Positions 18,837 to 28,799 of a stretch of DNA of 64,000 nucleotides are shown here, piece after piece. The number at the start of each line of letters is the position of its first letter. Position 1 is the first letter of the stretch. Source of the stretch: Leptospira sp. WS92.C1 (GTDB lineage: Bacteria; Spirochaetota; Leptospiria; Leptospirales; Leptospiraceae); the NCBI RefSeq assembly GCF_040833975.1, contig NZ_CP162130.1:1698001-1762000 (forward strand). The letters are read 5' to 3'. The notes below the pieces were generated by a model. That model was not told the origin of the DNA. It worked only from the letters and a program-made list of their open reading frames with translations, and searched no databases. The position numbers were made by a program, and so were the translations under genes.

Positions 18837-19742
18837 TCAATGTTGATTGCTCTTTTGTTCCGGTTGATCACCCATCTCTTCCAAAATTTTACATTCAGGA
18901 ATTTCCTTTCGATCTGTGATCTTTTCGGTGGTGATTCCAACTAAGTGTCCTGGCAGGCTGGACGCGAGGCTGTATGGAAAGGTCAATACTTGGCCGACTA
19001 CGTAAGTCGCGTATGCGGGATATAAGGTTCTATATCCGAGTAGCTCGTTCTTCTTATCACATTTGCTGCGAAGATATCGGAGCGCATCGTCAGAGGCTCT
19101 CGCTTCCGGATACAATGGGCCAATCAGTGGGATCATCGAATAAGATAGGGAATATAAGGACTTGTATTTTCTCATCGCAAAGTCTTTTGAATGTCCTCCT
19201 TCGTGAAGCGCTACAGTTGGAAGATCGCTATAGATTTTGATTGTATTTGAATACGGGTTGTAGTGATCGCCTCCGAGAATTCCTGCAAAAATTCGTTCCG
19301 GAAAAATAACCCCTATCAGCCAATTGAAAATCCCTAACGTATATTTTAGAACCGGATGTACGGTTTCGGCTCTCCATAGCTGACGTAGATCGTCGATCGG
19401 GGCATATTGATTGAATCTCACTTTGACATCCGTAAGATTGTTTTCCCTTAGATAGTCTTTGAGATACTGTTTTGTTTCGTCCGATATGCTGTGATTGTTC
19501 ATCTTTCGGTTCCAAAGAATCAACTTTGTTAAAGAACCGAAAACGTTTCCAATCGCATCGAGAAACCAATAAGGTTCCCCCTCTTCGAGTTGCGGTTCAG
19601 AACCGCTAAAGTGATTCTGATTCGGATAATAGGGTTTTCCGTAGGTATACCTTTTTTCGGTCGAATATGTACAAGTTAGAAAGGATAAGATTACAATTAG
19701 CAATGGAATTATTTTAAGGAAATGGAATGATTTATTTTTCAT
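18837..19742 (-). CDS. Lipoprotein with HExxH-like zinc-binding motif
   Basis: 301 residues with a lipoprotein signal ending SFLTC (Cys24). The mature part holds LPTVALHEGGHSKDFAMRKY, that is H-E-x-x-H with glycines between, the core of many zinc metallopeptidases, followed by hydrophobic stretches (SLYSLSYSMIPLIGPLYPEA) and an acidic ARASDDA that could supply a third ligand. Whether it is an active protease cannot be said. The start overlaps the end of the gene at 19732 by 11 nt, so the two lipoprotein genes form an operon. Confidence 0.7.
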   Translation of the reverse strand: MKNKSFHFLKIIPLLIVILSFLTCTYSTEKRYTYGKPYYPNQNHFSGSEPQLEEGEPYWFLDAIGNVFGSLTKLILWNRKMNNHSISDETKQYLKDYLRENNLTDVKVRFNQYAPIDDLRQLWRAETVHPVLKYTLGIFNWLIGVIFPERIFAGILGGDHYNPYSNTIKIYSDLPTVALHEGGHSKDFAMRKYKSLYSLSYSMIPLIGPLYPEARASDDALRYLRSKCDKKNELLGYRTLYPAYATYVVGQVLTFPYSLASSLPGHLVGITTEKITDRKEIPECKILEEMGDQPEQKSNQH

Positions 19743-20493
19743 AATTCTTCTTTCCTTTTAAAAAAGGCTTTTGTTTTAGATTTGTTTCGAGATCTGTTTT
19801 TCGAGATTTTTTAAATGAATCAAAAAATTCCAATATGGCGATTCTTCCGATTTGATTTAGTTGATCTTCTCTGTCTCCTCGAAAGCCGATATAGGGGGCG
19901 TATAAAATCCAGCCTAGGAAAAAGGGAGCGGAAGCAACCGCGGCATAACAGTCCGTTACGTATGATTTGATCAAATCCTTATATTTGAATTCGAGAATTT
20001 TCTTTTTTGTAAGTATATTTTCCACTTCGATTTCAAAGTTGATTCCGGTTTCATTGCTGAAACATTTATCCTTTGAATATAGATTAAAATCGATAATTCG
20101 AACCAAGTATTGATTGGTTTCGGGTTGAAAGTCAGGGTTTGACATCAATTCCTGTTTGATAATTTCTGCAACGGTGCCATATTGATTTGTCAAACTTTTC
20201 GGAACGAAATAAAAAAGTGAAGGCGAATGTTGTGCAAACGGCTGCTCAGAGAAATATTTGGGTGTTTCAATTTGATAATTTTCGATCGTTTTCGGAGGAG
20301 TCGCTATGGAGCTGTTTGGCAAATCGCCCAAGCCTGGATTGGCTACGTAAACCCTCATTGCAATACAGTTCGAAAAAAGAAATAACAAACCGATCGTTAC
20401 TAAAAACTGGCTCCGTATCTGCTGAAGGTTTTTTGGAGAAAGTCCGGTTGTTAATAACTTGAAGGAGGTAGAGTCAGATAAACCGGTGTTCAT
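19732..20493 (-). CDS. Lipoprotein, hypothetical
   Basis: 253 residues from the ATG at 20493, which has AGGAAAG just before it. The hydrophobic signal (FLVTIGLLFLFSNC) is internal, after about 30 residues, and ends in a lipobox Cys near residue 43; a later start is therefore possible. The mature part contains PSLFYFVPKSLTNQYGTVAE and a hydrophobic segment near VASAPFFLGWILYAPYIGF. It overlaps the HEGGH lipoprotein gene by 11 nt. The layout (lipobox, one late hydrophobic helix) resembles the 17931 gene, hinting at a distant relation. Confidence 0.65.
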   Translation of the reverse strand: MNTGLSDSTSFKLLTTGLSPKNLQQIRSQFLVTIGLLFLFSNCIAMRVYVANPGLGDLPNSSIATPPKTIENYQIETPKYFSEQPFAQHSPSLFYFVPKSLTNQYGTVAEIIKQELMSNPDFQPETNQYLVRIIDFNLYSKDKCFSNETGINFEIEVENILTKKKILEFKYKDLIKSYVTDCYAAVASAPFFLGWILYAPYIGFRGDREDQLNQIGRIAILEFFDSFKKSRKTDLETNLKQKPFLKGKKNYEK

Positions 20494-21552
20494 TCTTTCC
20501 TGTTTGGAGTGGATTTGCTATCAAGAAAAACTAACGCTTAGCATTCTTTCATACAAAACTGAGTCAACCGTATTTTACAGATTTTTTCGAAGAAAGAAAA
20601 TGCGTCACTTTGAACGTTCTCATCATAAGAATGAAAGCTTATCCCGTTTTATTTCTATCTCATGATTCGATTTAGACAGACAGCTTTTTATAAAAAAAAT
20701 ATGAGAATTTTCTTTTTGTCTATAAAAGGCGATCCAAGGGGCGTTTGTGTGCCGGCCACATTTCGGGGATCCTGTCTTCTTTCGGAACATTTTAAACTGC
20801 TGAACGGTGTTCGCAACTTTGAATTTTGAATCGATTTTTTGACCGGAAGAAAGATTGAATATGCTGTTTTATATCCGCCCTTACCTTACAGAAGAACGAG
20901 GTTTATAAAAACAAATTCAGATTCTTTGATTTCCCTATGGAAAGTCGAAATTTCTCGGATTGGATTTGCAATCCAAGGTTGGATCGTTTGGGATCCATTT
21001 TAGAATAGTAAATAAAATATAACCGAATTTTATAAAATAGAAATCATTTTGCGGAATAGTTTTTTTTTCGAATGAATATTGTTTTATTTATAATTGAATT
21101 TGTTAAATCTTGAGATGAGCGAACATCGGATTTATAATGAATGATCATTGTATCGATTGTAAGGACTTGTGATCAAAAAAGATTGTGAAATAAAAACAAG
21201 ATATTCTTTTTTTGGGTCGGAATTTAGAACAGATCTATGATTCTTTGTGAACAATTGTAAGGGGTCTCTATATCGCACAGGAGGACCAAATATAGGCCAT
21301 CTTAAGGATGTTAGTATTCCGGGGTGTTTTTTATTTATAAATTATTTATAAAAATATCTTGATTTATTGTTTTATTATATATAAAATACCAAACATATTT
21401 TTCGTGTTATCCGATTGAAGTTCGGAATTAAATTCATCGATCTTCTGCTTCGATGAACTTTCCGGAAATCGTTGTTTTTATCATTGTCAAATACGTATAT
21501 TTCCTAAAAAAATAAAGGTTATCTTTGTAATGGATCAATCCTTTAATAATCT
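20494..21552. other. Long AT-rich intergenic stretch
   Basis: About 1.06 kb without a supported gene. It contains several TTTATAAAAT-type runs and must hold the promoters of the divergent lipoprotein and histidine kinase operons. The largest frames (for example 20459-20665) show no ribosome site and no protein-like character. Confidence 0.5.
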
Positions 21553-23424
21553 ATGAAAGAAAGCGATTTTCAAAATCTTTTGGTGAAAAATTCCCCTGAT
21601 GCATTGATTGTTCTATCCTTGCAGGGAGAAGTTTTATTTTGGAATCCAAGCGCGGAGACCATTTTTGGCCATTCCAAAACCGAAGCTGTAGGTCAGTCCA
21701 TTTACGATCTCATCATACCCGAAAAATACAGGACCGAAGCGAGGTCTTCGATTCGCAAGGCGATAGAGTCCGGTTCGGTCGCTTATGAATCGATTCGAAA
21801 ACGTAAGGACGGATCCTTGATCTGTGCAGACATATCGGAGAGAATCATCAATAGCAACGACGGACGCACACAATTTATCCTCGCGGCCAAAAGGGACATT
21901 ACTTTACTTCGTGCTTTGCGCGATTCGAAAGTATTCGGCGCTAAGTTTCAAGGGCTTCTCGAGTCGATGCCGGATGCAATCGTTATGGTAAACAACACCG
22001 GTCACATCGTATTGGTCAATAAACAGGTAAGTGTTATATTCGGATATTCTTATGAAAATTTGATCGGAAAACCGATTGAAATCCTTCTTCCAGAAAAATT
22101 TCGTTCCAATCATATTGCTCACAGAATTTCCTATTTTGATTCTCCAAAAGTCAGATCTATGGGGGCGGGATTTGAACTTTTTGGCAGAAGATTTGATGGA
22201 AGCGAATTCCCGGTAGAAGTGAGTTTGAGTCCTTTGCAAACGGACGAAGCGGAGTTGGTCTTAAGTGCGATTCGCGATATCAGCGAACGTAAGAAAGCCG
22301 AGGAAAAGTTTAGAGCTCTGCTTGAATCCGCGCCGGACGCCGTTGTCATCGTAAATCGAGAGGGTGTTATCGTTTTGATCAATTCTCAAACCGAAAAGTT
22401 GTTCGGCTATCTTCGGGCAGAGCTTTTGGGAAAGGCAGTGGAAATATTAGTTCCTGAAAGATTTAGAAAGGAACATCCCAAACATAGAAACAGTTTTTTT
22501 GCGGATCCAAAGGTCAGAGGTATGGGTGGCGGAATCGAATTGTTCGGTTTGAGAAAAAACGGAACCGAATTTCCCGTCGAGATCAGTTTGAGTCCTTTGG
22601 AAACCGAAGAGGGAATTCTCGTATCCAGTTCGATCCGAGATACCACCGAACGTAAATTGCAGGAAGAATTCAGACATGCGGAGTTAGAGGAACAAAATCG
22701 TAAGATTCAAGAAGCAACTCGATTGAAGAGTCAATTTTTGGCGAACATGTCTCACGAACTCAGGACACCTTTAAACGGCATCATCGGTTTTTCCGAATTT
22801 TTGGTTGATGAACGACCGGGACTTTTGAATCCGAAACAAAAAGAATATTTAAACGATATACTCAACAGCGGTCAGCATCTATTGCATTTGATCAACGATG
22901 TGCTTGATCTGGCAAAGGTGGAAGCCGGCAAGATGGAGCTCTATATCGAAGAATTCTCACTGAGGAAGGCGATCGAAGAGGCGTGTTCGGTAGTCACTCC
23001 TAGCATTCGGAAAAAACATATCGAATTGAATTATGATCTTGCCCAAGACGTTGATCGGATCGAATCGGATGAAAAAAAAATCAAACAGATTTTATATAAC
23101 CTTCTTTCAAACGCTGTGAAGTTTACAAATGAATCCGGTAAGATTTTGATCCGTTTGAAGAAGGCGGATGAGAATCAGATCCAATTGAGCGTAGTCGATA
23201 CGGGAATTGGTATTAGAAAAGAAAATCTGGAGAAGTTATTCTTGGAGTTTCAACAGATTGATTCCGGTACGGATCGAAGATATCAAGGAACCGGTTTAGG
23301 ATTGGCTCTAACAAGGCGTATTGTGGAGCGATTGGGAGGACAGATTTTTGTAGAGAGTGAGTTCAATCAAGGATCGACTTTTTCGATCGTCATTCCGAAC
23401 GGATTTTCGAAGAAGGAATCGTAG
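21553..23424 (+). CDS. PAS-PAS-PAS sensor histidine kinase
   Basis: 623 residues with no membrane segment. There are three PAS domains (about 5-120, 130-245, 252-370). The second and third are close copies: both have FRALLES..PDA, then ILLPE/ILVPE..FR, ..PKVR.MG.G.ELFG and EFPVE.SLSPL. HisKA follows with the phospho-acceptor in [12 protein letters not shown] (His401), then an HATPase domain with the N box [14 protein letters not shown] and GTGLGLAL. It is a cytoplasmic kinase. The receiver gene follows after 1 nt and a hybrid kinase 9 nt after that, so the three probably form one phosphorelay operon. Confidence 0.92.
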   Translation: MKESDFQNLLVKNSPDALIVLSLQGEVLFWNPSAETIFGHSKTEAVGQSIYDLIIPEKYRTEARSSIRKAIESGSVAYESIRKRKDGSLICADISERIINSNDGRTQFILAAKRDITLLRALRDSKVFGAKFQGLLESMPDAIVMVNNTGHIVLVNKQVSVIFGYSYENLIGKPIEILLPEKFRSNHIAHRISYFDSPKVRSMGAGFELFGRRFDGSEFPVEVSLSPLQTDEAELVLSAIRDISERKKAEEKFRALLESAPDAVVIVNREGVIVLINSQTEKLFGYLRAELLGKAVEILVPERFRKEHPKHRNSFFADPKVRGMGGGIELFGLRKNGTEFPVEISLSPLETEEGILVSSSIRDTTERKLQEEFRHAELEEQNRKIQEATRLKSQFLANMSHELRTPLNGIIGFSEFLVDERPGLLNPKQKEYLNDILNSGQHLLHLINDVLDLAKVEAGKMELYIEEFSLRKAIEEACSVVTPSIRKKHIELNYDLAQDVDRIESDEKKIKQILYNLLSNAVKFTNESGKILIRLKKADENQIQLSVVDTGIGIRKENLEKLFLEFQQIDSGTDRRYQGTGLGLALTRRIVERLGGQIFVESEFNQGSTFSIVIPNGFSKKES

Positions 23425-23425
23425 A

Positions 23426-23794
23426 ATGTCTATTAAGATCCTTGTGGTAGACGACAATCCTATCAATTTGAAACTGGTTTACGATTTACTGACTTTGGAA
23501 TCGTATTCTGTGATTAAGGCGACTAACGCGGAAGATGCGATTTGTATCATCGATAGGGATCATTTGGATTTGATCCTTATGGATATCGAATTGCCCGGAA
23601 TGGACGGACTGACCCTGACTCGTAAGCTAAAATCGGATTCTAAAACGCAGAAGATCCCGATCGTTGCCCTGACGGCATTTGCAATGAAAGGGGATGAAGA
23701 AAAGGCTTTGGCTGCGGGATGTGCCGCCTATATCACAAAACCGATAGACACCCGTAAGTTTATACAACAAATCTCGCAACTATTAAAACAATAA
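23426..23794 (+). CDS. Single-domain response regulator (CheY-like)
   Basis: I take the ATG at 23426 (MSIKILVVDDNP), which lies 1 nt after the kinase stop; the longer frame from 23357 overlaps the kinase. The 122 residues are one receiver domain: acidic pair VVDDN, phospho-acceptor Asp in LILMDIELPGMDG, the Thr/Ala in VALTAFAM, and the Lys in YITKPID. There is no output domain, so it acts as a phosphate shuttle or by protein contact. Its immediate neighbours are the two kinases. Confidence 0.92.
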   Translation: MSIKILVVDDNPINLKLVYDLLTLESYSVIKATNAEDAICIIDRDHLDLILMDIELPGMDGLTLTRKLKSDSKTQKIPIVALTAFAMKGDEEKALAAGCAAYITKPIDTRKFIQQISQLLKQ

Positions 23795-23803
23795 TAAAAG
23801 AAA

Positions 23804-25897
23804 ATGATTATATTGATCGTTGATGACAATGCAATGAATCGCAAGCTGCTTAAAATTCAACTCGAAGGGGAGAATTTTGAGGTGCTTAGCGCATGCGACG
23901 GTTATGACGCGCTTGACTGTTTGAAAAAAACCGAAATCGATGTGATCATTTCGGATATTCTGATGCCGAAGATGGATGGATATCGATTTTGCTACCAAGT
24001 CCGGAAAGTCGAAAAATGGAATCGTATTCCTTTTATTTTTTATACGGCTACTTATACTTCCCCTTCCGATGAAAAACTTTCGTTTGATCTCGGAGCGGAT
24101 GCCTTTTTAAAAAAACCTGTACAAACAAAAATCATTTTGGAAACGATCGATCAAATTTTCAAGAACGAACAAAAAACCCCAAAAAAAGTTTTGAAAGGTT
24201 TTACGGATATGGATGTTTTAAACGAGTATAGCTCGCGTCTTGTGGAAAAACTGGAGGAAAAAAATCACGAATTGATTATGCGTTACGGAGAGCTCGAACA
24301 TGAAATATCCGAACGTGCAAAAGTCGAAGAAGACATCATCGCGAGCGAAGAAAGATTTCGTCAATTGACGGATGCGATTCGAGAAGTGTTCTGGATGAGT
24401 AGCGTGGATAAGACCGAGATGATTTACGTAAGTAAAAGTTACGAGGAAATCTGGGGAAGGAGTTGTAAAAGTTTACTGGATAATCCCATATCATGGTTGG
24501 ATTCGATTCATCCCGAAGATCGGGATCGAATGATGGAAAAAACAACAAAAAATCAGTATAGCGGAGAATATAATGAAGAGTATCGCATCCTTCGTCCGGA
24601 CGGTTCGATTCGTTGGATTCGCGATCGGGCGTTCCCCGTTTTGAATTCAAAAAATGAAGTGTTTCGACTTGCGGGAATCGCAGAGGATATTACGGAAAGC
24701 AAGGAGAACGAGAGACGGTTAAAAGAAAATGAATATAAACGGAAAGAATTGGAAAAACAATTGATCCAGGCTCAAAAATTGGAAGGGCTGGGTACTTTGG
24801 CCAGCGGAATCGCTCATGATTTTAATAATATTCTAATGATCATCATGGGACATACCTCTTTGTTGAATCAGGTCCGCGAAAATCCGGAAAAGTTTTCGAA
24901 AAGTATCGATGCGCTTCAGACCGCTTCCCAAAGAGGAGCTTCTTTGGTGAAACAACTTTTGACCTTTGCAAGAAAAACGGAGTTTCAAATGGAACTCGCT
25001 CAGATCAATTCCATACTACGAGAGATCAAAACGATGATGGAACAAACGTTTCCTCGGAATATTCAGATTCTCTCACTTTTAGGAGAGGGACTTCCTTCCA
25101 CTCTGTGCGATACAAATCAGATCTATCAGGTTTTGCTCAATCTTTGTGTAAATGCGAGAGACGCTATGCCGAAAGGCGGTTTGCTGACGATTAAAACTTC
25201 GGTAGTAAACTCGGAGAACTTGGAATCAAAACATCTTCAGATTCGTTTTAAAGAGTATGTAAAGATCGAAGTGATCGATACGGGAATAGGAATGGATGAG
25301 ACGACCTCTGCGAAAATTTTCGAACCTTTTTTTACCACAAAAGGAATCGGAAAGGGAACCGGTCTGGGGTTATCTTTAGTTTACAGTATCATCGACAATC
25401 ATCAAGGTTTTGTGGATGTTCACACAGCGTTGGGTTTTGGAACAAGCTTTTACGTGTATTTACCCGTTTCCGAAAGCGCAAATGTAAATAAGATCATATC
25501 GGAATCGTCCGAATCAGAAATTCACGGCGGGACAGAAATGATTCTTGTGGTAGAAGACGAGGATATGATTCGAGACTTGTTGCGTACATTGTTACAAAGT
25601 AAAGGATATCGGATTGTCAACGCAAGAAACGGTTCTGAAGCTTTGGCTCTATTCAAAAAGTATTATAAAGAAATTTCCTTGATCATAACCGATTTAGGTC
25701 TACCCGTTCTCGGGGGAGTTGAGTTGATTCAATCCTCACTCATGATCAAACCCGATTTAAAAATCATTCTAGCCAGCGGTTTTATCGATCCGAATGTAAA
25801 ATCGGAATTGGTAAAAAATTCAGCGATTCGTTTTATTCAAAAACCGTATCAAACAAACGAACTTCTCGCCGAAATCAGAAGCGCCATCGATCGTTAA
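23804..25897 (+). CDS. Hybrid protein: receiver-PAS-histidine kinase-receiver
   Basis: 697 residues. An N-terminal receiver (1-120; Asp in VIISDILMPKMDG) is followed by a coiled linker with a PAS/PAC domain (about 185-305; ending AEDITESKENERR). Next come HisKA (His in ASGIAHDFNNILM), HATPase with LNLCVNARDAMPKGG and GTGLGLSL, and a C-terminal receiver (about 580-695; Asp in LIITDLGLPVLGG). The AHDFNN motif is typical of kinases paired with a C-terminal receiver. With a receiver at each end it can receive phosphate from the upstream kinase and pass it on. There is no membrane segment. Confidence 0.92.
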   Translation: MIILIVDDNAMNRKLLKIQLEGENFEVLSACDGYDALDCLKKTEIDVIISDILMPKMDGYRFCYQVRKVEKWNRIPFIFYTATYTSPSDEKLSFDLGADAFLKKPVQTKIILETIDQIFKNEQKTPKKVLKGFTDMDVLNEYSSRLVEKLEEKNHELIMRYGELEHEISERAKVEEDIIASEERFRQLTDAIREVFWMSSVDKTEMIYVSKSYEEIWGRSCKSLLDNPISWLDSIHPEDRDRMMEKTTKNQYSGEYNEEYRILRPDGSIRWIRDRAFPVLNSKNEVFRLAGIAEDITESKENERRLKENEYKRKELEKQLIQAQKLEGLGTLASGIAHDFNNILMIIMGHTSLLNQVRENPEKFSKSIDALQTASQRGASLVKQLLTFARKTEFQMELAQINSILREIKTMMEQTFPRNIQILSLLGEGLPSTLCDTNQIYQVLLNLCVNARDAMPKGGLLTIKTSVVNSENLESKHLQIRFKEYVKIEVIDTGIGMDETTSAKIFEPFFTTKGIGKGTGLGLSLVYSIIDNHQGFVDVHTALGFGTSFYVYLPVSESANVNKIISESSESEIHGGTEMILVVEDEDMIRDLLRTLLQSKGYRIVNARNGSEALALFKKYYKEISLIITDLGLPVLGGVELIQSSLMIKPDLKIILASGFIDPNVKSELVKNSAIRFIQKPYQTNELLAEIRSAIDR

Positions 25898-26020
25898 ACG
25901 ATCGAGAAACCAGTCCCAGGGATCGTTATGATGTCAGTCTTTGCACAAGGAGATCTCCGTCCAATGCGGAGTTCGAAATTCCGATGAAAATCAAAGAGTT
26001 TTACAGACGGTTTCGGAAAT

Positions 26021-26413
26021 TCAGCAGAAATCGATGAACCGGATTCGAATTTTCTTTTTTAAACTTTCTTCGATTCTCATCCGTATCATTTTTTGAATCA
26101 GATCGATGGGGAACGGTTCTTCCATCGGAAACCGGGCCGTCCCTTTTCCGCTTTTATACTTTGACAATTCTTTTTGAAACGCCTCGTCGCCATTCGGTGT
26201 TGGGTAAAATCCAATATGCTTTTTATAAGCTGCAAAGTGAACCAGATTTCCGTTTAAATAAAACGTGGGTATTTGATAGCTGATTTTTTCGGTGGCCTCC
26301 GGAACTTGTTCTCGGATTGTCTTTCTAATTTCTTCCAATTTCTTTTAGACCAAAACAGGAAAGGAGCGAATGTATTGATCGATTGATTTGTATTCTTGTT
26401 TTTTGTACTCCAT
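26021..26413 (-). pseudogene. DUF1801 (frataxin-like) gene interrupted by an in-frame stop
   Basis: The domain reads EEIRKTIREQVPEATEKISY, then IPTFYLNGNLVHFAAYKKHI, a good DUF1801/YdhG match. Its usual first 25 residues are missing from the open frame, which would have to start at a TTG (26338) with no ribosome site. Reading further upstream in the same frame gives an ATG at 26413 and MEYKKQEYKSIDQYIRSFP, a typical family N-terminus, separated from the rest by a single TAA at 26345-26347 (codon 23). One base change explains the break. Either the gene is a recent pseudogene, or a downstream start rescues a shortened protein. Confidence 0.7.
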
Positions 26414-26497
26414 CTATTTCGATTTCCTACTTCGATAAAACTGCGTTCGGTTTCTTTGTTCTTGTCTTTGGAATGTTCGTCTTTTTTACATCTTGTG

Positions 26498-27409
26498 TCA
26501 ACGATAACCGGTTACGTTTGCCGGTTTGCCTGCATCCTGGACTTCGATCATATATCTCCAGCAATCCGGTCGACTTCCATCCAGATCCGTGAAACCATAG
26601 ATTTTTGCCAACTCACCGGTGGAAACGGACTTTCCGTTCCAACGCGACCGATTCGAATCTTGGGCGAGTGCGGCTACTGCACGACCGACGAAAATCGGAC
26701 TTTCCGAAATGGCAAAGTGCGGTGATATTTTTGTTGCGTCCTGCCAGTTGGATTCGGTGACACGATAAGCGTCTAACATCGCTTCGGATCGTAACCAACC
26801 CGGGGTCAGAGACAAGGCAGTGCTTTTATAGGGCTGTAATTCGTGCGCGAGTGCAAATGCCATTCGATTGACCGCGGCTTTGGCAAGGTCGTAGAAAAAG
26901 GAGACCCTATAGTGATTTGCGTTGTATTCATCCGTTCCATCGGTCATCTCTACAACAAGTCCGCCGGGGTTTTTGATGAGAAGGGGCAATGCAAAGTGAC
27001 TCGTGATAGCATGTGTGTCCACCGCAAGATGCAGAGTGTGCAATCCGTATTCTAAAGAGGATTCCCAAACCGATTTGTTCCATTCGATTTGGGTGGCGCC
27101 CCAGATATCATTGATAAGAATGTGTAAGGCCCCTTGCTCCTGATCGATTCGGGAGATGAGAGCACGGACTTCTTCGGATACGAGATGATCCACTTGAACC
27201 GCGATTCCGTGACCACCGGCTTTCTCTACGAGTGTCGCCGTTTCTTCGATCGTTTCCGGCCGATTCATTTCCGATCGCTGGGAATTGTTTGTCCGTCCAG
27301 TGACGTAAACCGTCGCACCGGCCGCGCCCAACTCTACAGCGATTCCACGACCCGCTCCTCGTGTTCCTCCCGCCACCAATGCCACCTTGCCTTTGAGAGA
27401 TGTTCTCAT
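26498..27409 (-). CDS. Short-chain dehydrogenase/reductase
   Basis: 303 residues, an NAD(P)-dependent oxidoreductase of the SDR superfamily. The nucleotide-binding glycine motif is GGTRGAGRGIA; an Arg in VYVTGRTNN favours NADP. The catalytic Tyr and Lys are in FFYDLAKAAVNR. The usual NNAG motif reads INDIWGA and the active-site Ser region reads VVEMTDGTDEYN, so this is an atypical member. The C-terminal extension (about 240-303, WNGKSVSTGELAKIYGFTDL) is longer than in the classical type. The substrate is unknown. It stands alone on this strand, next to the broken DUF1801 gene. Confidence 0.85.
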   Translation of the reverse strand: MRTSLKGKVALVAGGTRGAGRGIAVELGAAGATVYVTGRTNNSQRSEMNRPETIEETATLVEKAGGHGIAVQVDHLVSEEVRALISRIDQEQGALHILINDIWGATQIEWNKSVWESSLEYGLHTLHLAVDTHAITSHFALPLLIKNPGGLVVEMTDGTDEYNANHYRVSFFYDLAKAAVNRMAFALAHELQPYKSTALSLTPGWLRSEAMLDAYRVTESNWQDATKISPHFAISESPIFVGRAVAALAQDSNRSRWNGKSVSTGELAKIYGFTDLDGSRPDCWRYMIEVQDAGKPANVTGYR

Positions 27410-27535
27410 AGTGTAACTTTCCTTTTACAATCTTTTTGGATAGTTCGTTTGATCGGTTGTTATCATACGATTTCATCGGATTCAAATCAACGGATTTTTA
27501 AGGACTAAAGAAATCTTAAATCGAATCGATTTCAT

Positions 27536-27889
27536 TCAAAGAAATTGTAATGGAGAATGGACAGTCGATTTTGTAATAAAAAATCCAATCATCGTTATGT
27601 TTATAAAATGAAACCATCCTCGATCGCTGATTGATTCCTCTTTTTTTTGATTGTAAGAAGTCGTAATTTTATAAAGTAAATATGGTAACGGAATCGAAGG
27701 AATCAAGCCCCAATTGATCAACCAATTGTATGACCAGTGAGGGACTATTTCCCGAAGAATAAAGGATTGAAACCAGCATCCGATGAGAAGACACGAGACT
27801 CCGAAATTCTTTTGTATTTTGCGATTCGGAATTGGATATAAGACATAAAATCCTAACGAAGATATAAGTAAAGCGGATGTCACAAGCAT
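27536..27889 (-). CDS. Small membrane protein, hypothetical
   Basis: 117 residues with three or four hydrophobic helices (LVTSALLISSLGFYVLYPI, NFGVSCLLIGCWFQSFILR, NWGLIPSIPLPYLLYKI, INITMIGFFITKSTV). It resembles the N-terminal membrane part found in some spirochaete signalling proteins, but nothing follows it, so it may be a shortened gene. No ribosome site stands out. The surrounding DNA (27.9-29.5 kb) shows gene erosion. Confidence 0.45.
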   Translation of the reverse strand: MLVTSALLISSLGFYVLYPIPNRKIQKNFGVSCLLIGCWFQSFILREIVPHWSYNWLINWGLIPSIPLPYLLYKITTSYNQKKEESISDRGWFHFINITMIGFFITKSTVHSPLQFL

Positions 27890-28023
27890 GGAATTTTAGA
27901 TGGTTTCTGCAAACTATTTTTTTTAATTTCTATGATCGTGAATGTTTGTCAGTTTTCCATAGGTCCTGAAGTCTTTATAAAAAATTTTGTCCGGAAATGT
28001 TTGAGAGATCTTCGCTCCAGCTT

Positions 28024-28254
28024 CTAAATATATACGCCCATCCCTTTTCGCGTATCATTCAATACTTCATAGATCATCTTGAAACCCTGCTCTAAGCAAT
28101 ACTGAGCGACACATGCAAAGTTTAGTTTAGCGGCTTTGGCACCTTTGAGTGATGATACGAATGCAACCGAATTCCAATCGGCTACATTGGATTCGATAGT
28201 TCTGTATTGTTTCTCCGGTTGATGTACTAAATGACCAACAGACTTGAGGAAGAG
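28024..28254 (-). pseudogene. 3' remnant of an unrecognised gene
   Basis: A minus-strand frame with no start codon is protein-like: KSVGHLVHQPEKQYRTIESN, later AKAAKLNFACVAQYCLEQGF, ending NDTRKGMGVYI and a stop at 28024. An upstream in-frame stop lies just before NYLLFLKSVG. The regular codon use and amphipathic sequence suggest the C-terminal third of a lost gene. I do not recognise the family. Confidence 0.45.
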
Positions 28255-28592
28255 AAGGTAGTTTTAAAAAAGTAAGTCATATGAAAATAATTCAATCATA
28301 CGATGAGACCTCTCACTCGGAAATCTAGATGAAAAGGGCCATCATTACACGGTAGATCCGATGGGTAGTTTATTTCATTCCATTTAAGATAAGCTTAGTT
28401 CCAAGTCGAATGGTTTTCTTTTTTCTAAGAGAGATTTGTAAAAAATTATTGATCCCTTTCGATCGTTTATTTTTTAATTTTGGATTCGGAACTGAAACGT
28501 TAGGAATGTGAAATCCTTTGCCTAAGATAGGACAAAATGGTTTTAGGGAAGGTGACTGTGCAGTTCAATTTCAAAATGCAAAGAGGAATACC

Positions 28593-28799
28593 ATGGGTTT
28601 TTTAGACAACGATCAATACATTCGTACGAAGGGGGTGATTTCTATCGTTCTTGGGTTATTTATTATGACATTTAGTCTTTTTTTAACGGAGCAATTGGGC
28701 GGGATGCTTGTGATCATTCTCGTTTTGGGTCCTTTGATGATGGTAATCGGCTTCTATCAATTGATTACCGGAAAGATGATGATCAAAAAAAAGAAATAG
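28593..28799 (+). CDS. Small membrane protein
   Basis: 68 residues from the ATG at 28593 (MGFLDNDQYI), with AAGAGG upstream at a good distance; the frame from 28518 adds residues without support. Two hydrophobic helices (GVISIVLGLFIMTFSLFL and MLVIILVLGPLMMVIGFYQL) are followed by a basic KMMIKKKK tail, giving an inner-membrane two-helix protein with cytoplasmic end. Function unknown. Confidence 0.65.
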   Translation: MGFLDNDQYIRTKGVISIVLGLFIMTFSLFLTEQLGGMLVIILVLGPLMMVIGFYQLITGKMMIKKKK

